The notes beneath the pieces were generated by a model. That model was not told where the DNA came from. It did no database searches and worked only from the letters and a program-made list of their open reading frames with translations. This document shows, piece by piece, positions 41,601-54,000 of a stretch of DNA of 64,000 nucleotides. How positions within the stretch are numbered: position 1 is the stretch's first letter; each line of letters starts with the position of its first letter. Both the position numbers and the translations under genes were made by a program. This stretch comes from Blastomussa wellsi (Eukaryota; Cnidaria; Anthozoa; Scleractinia; Plerogyridae), in the NCBI GenBank assembly GCA_947652115.1, contig OX393561.1, forward strand, positions 1,865,318 through 1,929,317. The letters are read 5' to 3'.

Positions 41601-44600
41601 AATGATTATGAAACTGCTCAATATGTTATGACTGTGAAAGTTAATCCCCGGGGTTGAAAAAATAAACGGTGTTACGTCAGAACTAGACAGACACGTTTTC
41701 ATTTTCCACCCAACAAAATAAGAATCTGCCACATTGCAAAGTCAACAAACACAGTTTTTGTTCGCTGCCGGCAGCAAATTGTGAGATTGTCCAGAAACTA
41801 TTTCGGGCAACTTTGGTGACAAACACATACTTTAAAGAGTTGTCTTGAGCCAATCACCAGGCGGCTACTCAGCCAGTTGATTCCTTGGCTTCCAGTCTTG
41901 CTCCATATAGTTGGTTGTGTTCCATCTAAGAAGGCCAGTTTTACCGAGAGTGTTCCGACAGCTGAGCCATACATGTGGTACCAGAATGAAAGAACACACT
42001 GTGGCCCTGTCTGTCCTATCCTAGGTGTTGTCAACGGAGCCTTATCGTTAGCTGAACCTCCGGAGCTCTCTGCATAGATATACCACCCGGCAACAGTTCC
42101 TGTGAATGTACAAATAGTGTGATATTAGTCAATAATCAGTCAGTGTTTCCACTGTCACGATCAGGATGTCTGGATCTAACATCCCCATCCTGTCAAATTA
42201 GTTGTAGCACTGCACCAAGTTTGAATTCAAGATTACATATGGACACCTCTTCCCTACCCCCTCCCCACCACCACCACCACCACCACCAGCCTCATTAACA
42301 AGTGAAAGTTCTGCCAATGGTGCCAGCACAAGTTGTGTTGTCAATATTAGTACGAAATTTCAATTCAGATATGAAAGTTTAAAAAGCAAATTCCTGTCTA
42401 CAATTTGATGATTAGACGCTCTAAAAATAAAAGACAAAATTATTGGAGAAAATACTGTTAAACAGATAAGATAAGATAAGATAAGAAAACAAGAAACCCT
42501 GATTCAAATTAACCCCAGTGTTGTGTCGGTCATGTGACCCTATACGTAATTGCACTGGAGCGGAACGAGGGGATTACACGTGGAACGCGAAGCTGTTTAG
42601 GAGTTTCATGTAGATTCAATTCGTTCATTGTTGGTTAGCTTAAATGCAATTAAAAGGACACAGTTATTGACAGAATACAACACCCAGCTTAGCGTTAATC
42701 GGCCTTCGAACTACTGGGCCCATAGGGTTCCTGACAATGTCCATGCGGTTATCAGATGTAGGTCCCTACCTGTTGTGTGGTCTTTCGTGGGTCCCGTTCC
42801 AGCAGTGCCTGTGGATCCCTGCTGGGCCAGCCAGGTATATGCCAGGGCACGTCGGGTGCGAGTGGGATTATCTACATACCAGTTACACAGGTCTCCACTG
42901 TCAAAGGTACAGCGATTCTTGGCACACTTGCCTTCATCTGAGCCATCTTGGCAATCACTTTGGAAGTTGCATACCTGAGAAAGAAAACATTGCCGTTTTA
43001 GTCTATTGGTAAGAGTGACAAAAATACATTTAATGACCAGCAAGCAGAACACACAGTAGAATCGTGCTACGTGTTCTAACAGTTTTAAAATGGAGTTAAG
43101 TGGAGCTGAGGAACCAGTAATCGTAGATGTGGTAAGGTTAAGTCTCCATATCAGCCAAGTTGCCCATCACAACATAGCTTAACCTGGTTTCTTAAGCAGG
43201 AAGTGACTAGGAATGGAAATAAAAAATCAAACTGGGCAATCGAAACTGTATGTCTGCATGGAAAGGGAGGGTTATTCATAGATATTGCTTGTGTGACTCT
43301 GCTTGGATTGAGGATTGTACACCCTTCGATATCGGTAGTCTAGTTACAAGTATGAAAGCATGAAGGTTTAATCAATTTGTCACCTGTGTGCTAAGGATGC
43401 ATGCAGCAGGGCCTTGTTTGGCACAGTTGAATTCTGCACTGCTGCACTGGTGTGGACTTGTGGTTGGTGGCTGAGAAGTTGGAGCAGGCGGTGGGGCAAT
43501 TGGAAGATCTCCAGCATATGCTTTGCAGCCCAAAGTGAAGGAAACATCATCAAGGCCGATGTCACCAGTGTAACTATCACCACGAACACCTTCAAATATC
43601 ACCTAAAAACACCAGAAATGTCATAATACAATCCCATCTACGCGCAATCTATCACTCTTCATGTTACGGCTAAATTAAATGAGATGGAAGCTATCAACGA
43701 GACCGCAAAAGTAAAAAGAAGTGAAATAAAACCTGGAAGTTTTTGTCGGAAGACAGCTGCACCACTGCTCTGTTCCAAATGGCTCCCTGTGAACCCACTT
43801 TGCTCCACACTTTCTTTTGTGCTGTGCCATTCTGGTAATTCCTGATGTATACACTCAGTGTCTCTGCTGAGTCACCATACATGTGATAAAAGAAGCGGAG
43901 CTTGCAGGATGACCCAGGTGGTATTGATTGGAAGTTTCGACTCACCATCCATGCCTTGTCACCATACTTACGAGGCCAGGAAGTTTCGATGTACATGTAG
44001 TAACCATTCTGTGTGGTGTGATCTGATGGTGGTCCAGTGTTCCACGAAGCTGTCGCACCTGCACGTTATCAAACACGTTGCAAAAATCGGTTAAGTCTGG
44101 ATACGAATGACTAGTGGGCATAGGCTTACAGGCCGAGGGGGGGAGGCAGGGGGGACTGCAGACCCCCTCCCAAAATTTTGGGCAAATCAGATTTTTTGGG
44201 CAGCATGAGACAATTTGGGCAAGGCAACTTGGGAGAATTTTTTGGGCAAATGGTTCACCGCCCCCCCGCCCTGGCAAAAAATTGGCCGTACGCCTATGCT
44301 AGTGGGCTACCACACCTCCCAAGTTATGGTGTGGCATTCACAAACTGAAAACACTCTTCGTGTGCCATTCTTGGCTTGTGCACCTCTGTAGCTTCTTTTA
44401 TGTTAAGCATAATTCGTGTACTTTCCTCAATGCTTCTAAGATGAATTGCACAACTCGGTCGTCACAAAACAATCCAGATATTTACGTATCACTCTGTGAT
44501 AAAACACTGCGAATTCTGATCACTCCGCCTTACCCCGTCTTCGTAACCAATCAAAGTCGTCCTCGGTACTCTGTTTCCAGTCACAAGGCCCTTGAGTGAA

Positions 44601-47600
44601 ATCACATCGTGTGGCGTAAGAACCTAAGAAACGAAAATGCAACAGATCAGAGCACACAATACACAGAAAAGATGCTGATAATGATATTTATTCTGTTTCA
44701 GGACATCCACTAAAAATAGAAATGCTCTTTGGTCGTTGTGGTGTCTACATAGTAAAATTGTCTCTTTGACTGGTTTTGAGGGGAGGGCAAAATGTCTCGT
44801 TGGGGTGAGGTGTAGGTTTCGGGGAAGGGTAAAGACGAGGTTAAGAGAAATTACAGCGTCAGCATAGTTACATTTCACTAGGATTTCGTTTTTTTTTTTT
44901 CATTTTTCACCATTCTACTGCTCAAAGCTGCCCAGAGGGAAAGAGCACGAACAGGACTCGAGGTCCTATGCGAGGTGCCCCACCCTACCCACCCAGACAG
45001 ACCAGAAAAGCCACACCGGGAACTACATGCCCTACTCTTTGTGAACAATGTGTGGGTTTTTTAACGTCCCACAAAGTTATCAGAAACAAGGATTGTGAGA
45101 CGGGTCCTACAGTTTATCCGAAAAGGCAGCACTTACTCCTCAGTTATTTCCTAACCAAAACAACACAAATTTTCATACCACAAGCAGCCTCATCGGAGTT
45201 GTCACCACAGTCATCATTGTAATCACAGATGTAATCCTTTTTGACACAGGATTTTCGTGTGCAGGAGAATTCTTGACAATTGTTTGCAATTGGGGGAAGT
45301 GCGCAGTCAACAAACTGGATATCATCCACAGCTATGTCTCCAGAGTACGATCTGCCCCGGGTCCCTAACAGAGACGACAAATCGGGTGAGATTTGCCTGA
45401 TAATAGATATACACCGAGCAATATAGCATTGCTACTTCTGTTTCATTAGGACAATATGTACAGGTTTTATCCTCCCTACAATTTAACAATCACGTTAATA
45501 GCAGCTACATAATTTTTGAGATAAGGTTAACTTCGAAACTAGGCATTCTACGATGACGTCATTGAAGTCCATCTCTGGTACCTGTATCTTAAAGCTCAAC
45601 TTGCACTAAGTAATTAAGGTAAGCATAAATAATGAGTCAAAGCCTTCCATTCCAAACTTTTTTGTGTAATAAATTAAAGGGGCACTGTCACGAGAATTTT
45701 TCTGCTTTTACAGTACAACAGCACTAAAATTATGACCAACAACTTTTGCTCAACCGAAAAGAGCCTAGAGCATCAAGATGAAAACGTCAAGTAAATTGTT
45801 GAAGGGAGCGGGGGACAATATTTGTTGTCAACTAAATTCCCAAACCACAAGGGCAGAACTTAATCTTCTGATGGTAACGCAATGACAGCATTCTTTTTAT
45901 TGCTTCAGTGCACTAGAATAGTAATTTGTTACACAACAGCAACTATTTGTAAGCTTCCGTTGGTGTAAATATGTTGCGCTTGGGTTTTTGATGCTCCAAC
46001 AAAAGTGGCCCCTTAATATTTTGTGAGTATTAGGATCGTGAAAAGTCTGTAACTCCGTTTTCTTTAAAGGATCACGTTCCCACCTTGGATGAGAACTTGG
46101 AATGGCTGGATTTTCTTTCCAATTCCCACAATGCCTTGGCGCCAGACGTTGCCCTTGCTACCAGACTTCCTCCACCAAAGAGTCAATCTGTTGCTTATGT
46201 TGACGTAGACATTTAGAGAGCCAATGGAAGAACCATACATGTGGTACCAGAAGGTCATCTTGCAGTTGGCATGAGCCTGGGAAATACAGTAAAAAACATA
46301 GACAACTCCTAACTTACACATATTGAAGACTGTACTGGGAGAATATACTTTGGTCAAAATGGGACATCAAACTAACAGTGATCAATGGTTTTTGAAACAT
46401 GATTCCGCTCATCTCTTAGGTATGCAACAAGATAACCAAATTGAGGTTTCATTAAGTTATTGTACAGGAGGCCAGTAGCGTTTTTCAGCCGGGCATGTTT
46501 TAGTTTTTCTTATAAAAGAAAGTAAGTAGAGAAGAAGAAAACAGCCGGGTAAAGTCATGGCTAGTCTCGTTCACAACCGGTCAATTTGCCCGGTGCCTGG
46601 CCCTTAATGAACCTCACGAATTTTATTTATTATTATATTATTATTGATTGTCTGATTCAATCAGCCAATTTTAAGTTTTTTAACACCATTCCTTACCTTT
46701 TGGAAAACAGGACTGACCATCCTGGCACGGTCACCAACAGTACCAAAGGATGTCTCTATATACATGAAATAGCCTTGGTTTGTTCCAGTCGTATGATCAA
46801 CAGAAGGCCCTGTTCCAATACTTGGAGTTCTACCCTGCTTACGCCTCCAGTCAAAGTTGTCTTTATCAGTATTCACCCAGCCACACTGGTTTTTCTCAAA
46901 CGTGCACTTGGCAGCTATCAAGAGAGACATATTTTTTTATGGACAGGAAGACACGAACATGTTATTGTACAATGTGGAATATAAAAAAAAATGAAAGCGC
47001 AATTGTGAGGTGCATTGTTTGTTTTTGAATAAAAGCATAAAACGTTCAAGTTATGATACCTTATTTAGCACAATTGCCTAATTGCCTAGATAGTCTCAGT
47101 TAAGGACACAGAGTCAACCATTGTTACAGCATTTGCAGCCCCATAATGATGCCAGGTTCTTTGGGTGTTTTATAATATAATGAAAATATTCCCCAGTGCA
47201 TCAAGAAAAAAAAGAAGCGTAGACAAGAAAACATTAATGTACACCACCGGATAAAAAATACGTTATATCTTTTACATACTTATACAACTACAACAATATG
47301 CCTCCCTGCAGCTATCGAGATACAAACAAATTTCTTGTGTTACTTACAACAAGATCTTTCATCAGAGCCATCAGCACAATCCAAATTGAAGTCACAGACC
47401 TGACCGAGTTTAATACATTTGCCGTCACTGACACAAGCGAACTGAGAACTTAAGCAGTTGTTGGGGGCCGCTGTGGTGACTGGTGACACAGTGGAACCTG
47501 CGACTGGCAGTGATCCACTAAACAAATTACAGCTTGGCTTCAAAGCAATGCTAAGATCATCAATGGCAATGTCGCCCTTGTAGCCCTTGCCTCTAACACC

Positions 47601-50600
47601 TACCAAAGAAAAAACACAAAGGCATTAATTCCAAAGATAATAGTTACATACCTACCGGTAAACGTGTGGGAGTAACCAATGCAGCAAGAACGCTCTCGTG
47701 TGGGAAGGCGCGACCTCTAAGAGAACTTGCTTCAAGGATAGGCTATACACAATGTATAGAGGGGATAAGTTTCTAAGGAAACTGTGGTGCTGCATCGGTG
47801 GGAAGTATAACAATATAATTTGGTTTTATCAACTGGATTGATAATGTCAATTGGCCACTGTAAAGAGATTCAATTGCTGACGTTTCGAGCGTTAGCCCTT
47901 CGTCGGAGCGAAGCGTTAGCCCTTCGTCGGAGCCCCGACGAAGGGCTAACGCTCGAAACGTCAGGAATTGAATCTCTTTACGGTGGCCAATTGACATTAT
48001 CAACCCAGTTGATAAAACCAAATTATATTGTTATATACAATGTACACTGGTAACAACCTCTCTACAGCACAGTATTAAATTACTACCTATTTTAGACAGA
48101 ACAAACATATCTTCTTAACATCAACATCACAAATCACAAAATATTTCCCATTTCACTGACCTTCAATGACAGCCTGGAACGGCTGATTTCCATTGCTAAG
48201 TTGAACCTCTTGTCGCTTCCAGTTATCGCCAACGTTGCCAGAGACATTTGCAACCTTTGTGAGTGGCCCATTTGACGTGGTGCGCATATAGACTATAAGA
48301 GCATTGACATGCTGTCCGAACATGTGATAGAACATGCGCAGAGTACATTGCCCTGTGAGATTCGGGCTGCCAAGTCTTGCACGGTCACCAAACTTCTGTC
48401 CGGAGGTCTCAATATATAAATAGTAGCCTACAAGAGAAATATTGCCTCAGGAAACGATTTTACATAACACGTTTTACGTGCACGTGTGACATCACTTCCA
48501 GTCTGGCGAATACACTCACTTATTAGGATAACACCTTGCAAAAAATGTAATCTCTATACGTAACTCATAGTATTGCTTCCGAAGGCAAGGGTCCAATACA
48601 GGAATTGAATGATAAGTAGCCTTAAGGAGCCACGTCACGGTTCGTGCATTTTGAAAAATTTAGCCAAAATTTTTCAAACTCGTCATTTGGAATCCGTTTC
48701 AATCTTCTCCATCCTTAACCATCCTTGTTCCTTTTTGGTTTAGTATCACCAATTTGGTGTTTTTCTATCTTAGTAAACTATTATTTTAAGGTATCTTAAG
48801 TTTTAAGAGTAGTTTGGTTCGTCGCAAAAAAAATCACTCAAAATATCGTGATGTAGCTTCCTTTAATGAACGCTTTAGATTGATGCTGTCTACACGTGAT
48901 ACATTCCGCCATTCAACACAATAACTCCAATGCAAATATATTACTGTATCATTTGGAGGCGACTCTATTTTGCATCTCTGTTTTCAAACACTGCAAGTGT
49001 CTTTTTTGTCCCTTTTCTTTCTCTGTCTCTCAAATTCTCACCAGCTTGGGTCCCCAGAGTGTGATCCCTTGCTGGCCCAGTTGAGACAGATGGAGTTTGT
49101 CCTTTCCTCCTGGTCCAATTGAAATCATCATCTGTTTGCTGTTTCCATGTGCACAGGTTTTTTTCAAAGTTACAACGTGCCAAGTAACTGCTGCATACGC
49201 TTTCATCGGAGCCGTCTCCGCAGTCATCGGAAAAGTCACAGAGCAGACTTTTCTTGATACAAGCTCCATTTGAGCACCTTAAAACAAACACAACTCGCAG
49301 GTCATATGAAAGAAATCATGTATAATAAATGTATTAATGGACTAGGTCCAACCAATTTATCTGCTACTCTCTTTCAACGTTCTGAAACTCTTTCATATAA
49401 TACCAGAAACAACGATCATCTCGGGTTACCAATGTGTAGGACATCAGCTGCGCAGCGTGGTTTCTATTATAGGACACGTAAGGATTGGAATAATCTCTCT
49501 GTTGCAACTAGGAACCCGCACTCGGTTTCGCATTTGTATCAATTTTTGTGTTTTTATATGATTGTAATTAGGCATTTTGAATTCCTTTCTTCGTGTTTAT
49601 TCGATGTAAATTAATTCTGAAAAATCCATTTGGGAGAATTAATAAAATGTATTGTATTGTAAAGACAAAATTCAAGCAAACACCCAAGATTGCAACCCGA
49701 ATCAAAATTTCTTGTTGAAGCCGAGAGCAAAACACCCCCTAGTCCTAATAATAACCCTGTTTCTAAAACAATGAGAAATGTTGCTGTAAAAGACGTCCCT
49801 TCCCCTCCCCACCCTGCACAATTATGTTGATTATTATTCAAACAATTCACATTGCATGGGTGGGGTGGGTGAGGCGAGTAGAGATCTTCAGTTAAATGTG
49901 AATTGCAGTTAAATTGGCAGTATTTGTGCTTACTCAGGAGTGGCAAATTGGACTAAGTGACCTTTACGTTACAACAGATATCTGCTTGTCAGCCATTTAA
50001 TGGATCACAGTAGAACTGAGGCAAACATCTCGGTTTGGCTTGACTGTTCACAGTCTCCTATTTGTCCGTGCAATAGCCGAGGTTCAACGCGATGTTTGTT
50101 TCTCTAGACGTGCAAAGCCTGGGTAGAGAACAAAACATCCCGTGGGTAGGGGCACTGGGGTGTGGAAGCGGAGGAAGTGGCAGCGGCGGACCGCCGAACG
50201 ATGCGTTGGACTTCGGCTATTGCACGGAAAAATAGGAGACTGTGAACAGTCTACGGTTTGGCTTACTCATGTAACTAACCTGTAGGTATCTGATGCTATT
50301 GGGCCATTGCATTGGAATAGCTTCTCACAGTTAATCATGGAGATAGAATCAATTGCAATGTCTCCGCGAAACGATATTCCACGTTTTGCTTCAAACTCAA
50401 TTGTGAAAGGAGACTTTCGGCGTCCAACTGAAACGTATGTTGAATACCACTGGTTCCCTTGATTGCCTATTACGAGATAAGAAAACCAAAACAAGATTGT
50501 AAATACAGTTGAACGTTCGATAAGCGATAACACTTGAGACCTGATAGGAGGCAAACGCAAATGAAAAGAAATGTTGTGTTTGGTAAATAATGTACTGGTT

Positions 50601-50930
50601 CAAACGGCATCATTCTGATTCTTGTTCGATATCCTCCGCATTATGGGATAATTAGTTCTTCCTGGTTCCTAGGGCATGCCAAAAAGCAGCCTAAAAAATA
50701 GCCTACCTGTGACAGACATTCTGTTGCTCCTCGTGTGCCAAGACGACAACCGAAAATGGGCTTACAAGTTTTGAACTGTTAAAGTTTCAATAAGTGCGTC
50801 TTGTTTTTAATGAAAAAATTTAAATAGAAAAAATTTTCCGTGTTTCTATCGAGTTATAGAAACACGAGTGGAGGTTTGAGAGAACGAGAAATGCTGTGGG
50901 AACACGAACCGCAGCTTTTTACAGCTTTTT

Positions 50931-50968
<38 letters not shown>

Positions 50969-51027
50969 GTTTTCTATTTCTTTTAGAAAATAGTCCAAGG
51001 AAAATAAAGGAAAACGACAACTTCTTT

Positions 51028-51072
<45 letters not shown>

Positions 51073-54000
51073 CGCGTATTTTCCTTGAGCTATTTCCTAA
51101 ACCGGTTTAATGATGCTAACACATTCGGGCATTGTGAATTCTTTTCGGGCAGGGAGGTCACAGCCCACCCCACCCCCCGCCCCACCCCTAAAGTCCGAAG
51201 ATACCCGTACGCCTATAGATGGAAGCGAAACAGAAAAGGCTTCAGCAACTAAGGGAAGGAAGCATTATCCCAAAATGCCCTGCATATCTCGGAGAACTAC
51301 AATTATTACACTTCAAGGTAAGTACCTCTCGTCTAAAGTTAATTTTTTGCCTTGCCTTTATCAGTGTCAATTTGTCTAAATGACTATATCTAAGTCATTT
51401 TAGCACACCTACACGCTACTATTCTCTTTGAAATTGGCTTCTGGCTATTCTTTTCAGGGTAATTCAATTAAAGGGACACTGTCATGCCTGGTATATCATA
51501 TTTTAATAAGTATGGCCTGTAGCTTGCTGTAATCGTGCTTTATTGTCTTGCAATAGAAGGAGAAAAATGCTAAAAGTAGTGAAAGCAAAGAAATATCAAG
51601 TAGGAAGAAAAAATAACTTTTAAAAGATTCAAAATTTCATTGATTTCTAGATATCCTGTCCAGAAATCAAGTTGGATGAATTGCAATCCACTTCCATCCT
51701 TGTAATCCTGTACTACTACCCCAAAATACCTGTTCCCTCTATGGAATATTTTTTATCAAATTTATTCGTATATTTGGTGGCATTTGCCACAATAATATGG
51801 AAATTAGAACATACAAATTTCTATAATCAGGCGTGACAGTATCCCTATAAGTTGCACAAACCACTTAGAGCCCACATCCTGGTCCTGCTGGTGCCATCAT
51901 TGAGGTAGACGGTCAAACTGCCAATTGTAGATCCATACATGTGGTACCAGAACCTAAGCTGGCAAGTGCTACCAGGTATGCCAGGCAAGTATGCCTGCTG
52001 GTATTGAGGACTTATGAGAATAGCTTTGTTTCCTATCAGGCCAGTTGATGTCTCGATGTATAAGTAGTAACCTGTTATCAAAACAACAGAAACTTTATAA
52101 GAATGACGTTTTCTGTGGAGTTTATGTGAAATATCGTTTTGACAGTGTTTTAAGCTGTTTGGTAAGCTGAACTGAGAAATCAAGAAACTTTGTCAAGCAA
52201 AATGGTAGATGCGGAACAAATTGTAATGGCGATGGATGGGCCGTACTTTGAGCATGCAGCTTGGTGTCAATCCTAGAAATGCATTGACGCCTAGTGGCTA
52301 CCAGGAGTGTTGGAAGACAAAGAACAACTTGACTTCGTACAGACGGAACGGATGAGAAGGAAAGAAGTGAGGAACAGGTATGGACGAGTTGGGAGGAGTC
52401 CGCCAAGTGGCTGTCCCAAAACCGAGCGGTGAAGAATCACTGAAGCCCTGCATGCCACCTGGGCATTGATAGGATAGATGATGAGGAACAAAGATCGAAC
52501 TTACCATTGGCGTTTTTATCAGCATCCACACAAGGACCTGTGTTAGAGCTTCCAGTGCAACCTTTATGTCGCCTCCAGTCAAAGTTGTCTAGATTGGAAT
52601 TAGTCCAGCCACACAAGTCTTTGCTGAAATCACATGGATAGCCACAAGAACTCTCGTCTGAGTTGTCTTGGCAGTCTTTGTTGAAATCACACTTCTTTTT
52701 CAGGTCAATAGAGCTTGGAGAACCACTCTTGCATTTGAATTGTGTTGAGGATGTTGGAGTAGGAGATGGTGTTGGTAGGCCTGAACACAAATATGCACAA
52801 CAATAATCGGTACATGGAAAACGCAAGACCTTAATGCAACCCTCCAAGTTGGGACCAAAATTTTGGAGCTGGTGACTAAATTGTAACAGAAGTCGCCAGC
52901 CGGCGACTAAAGTTGAGAAGAAGGATTGATCTCTTGAGCTAACTTAAGGGACTAAAATTTTTCACTGGCGACCAAACTTAAATAGTCAGTGGCCAATAAG
53001 GAAAAAAATAAACTTGGAGGGTTGCCTTAATGTCGTATCCCACGGCGTTAAGAGCCTTAAGTAAGAGTGCAAAGATGTCTTAACAAGAGAATCTAAGACT
53101 AGGTTATAAAGTTTGGTTAGAGCTTTGAATTTTCTGGTAAGTACTTTCCAGCACTACTTTCACCAACAACATAACAAAATCTGAAGTGCTATATGAAACA
53201 AAATCTGTCTGTGCAAAGGGTTGTTGTGCCAGCAGACAGAATTTACATAAGAGCACACTAAGATTTACCATGTTGCAAAGTTTGGTGGTGCACACGTACC
53301 AGGTATAGATCCGCCAACAATACAATTATCAGTAAATGAAATGTCATCAACAGCAATGTCTCCTTTATATGATGTGCCGACAACTGCTTCAAAAACAACC
53401 TGTGGAAATTCAGCAATTTGTTAGCAAAGCATAGGCAAACAAAATCAAACCTTCCAAATCTCCAAATTTTAGCTCAGTTGATTTCCAGTCCGTACTACGC
53501 AGTCTCAGGAGAGTCTTATTATTATATTTTTGTTTTGAACTCCTTGATACGTTACACTATTTTAATAACATACAGTCTTCCATTATGGGTCGTTTCGTTA
53601 GTAAATGCTCAATGAGCATTTCCAGCATAAACATTGCAGGCCAAGATTGCGCTATATACGGACTTAAAGTCATCTTTAACGGAGCTACGTCACGATATTT
53701 TAAATATTTTTTGTGAGGACGTGAATTACCCTCAAAATGGAGGAAACCTCAAAATAATAGTTTATTAAGAAAGAAAAACACCAAAGAAGTGATACTGAAC
53801 CAAAAAGGAACAAGGATGGTAAAGGATGGAGAAGATTGAGACGGATTGCAAATGACGAATTTGCAAACTTCAAACCATGAAATAGCTCCCTTAACAATTG
53901 CTGTAATTTCACGTCAATAATTAAAAGAAGTATGGCTTCTTCACATTGTCTTCATATAATTCCTCTCCTGCATGATATGCAAAAGGTAGAATATAAAACT

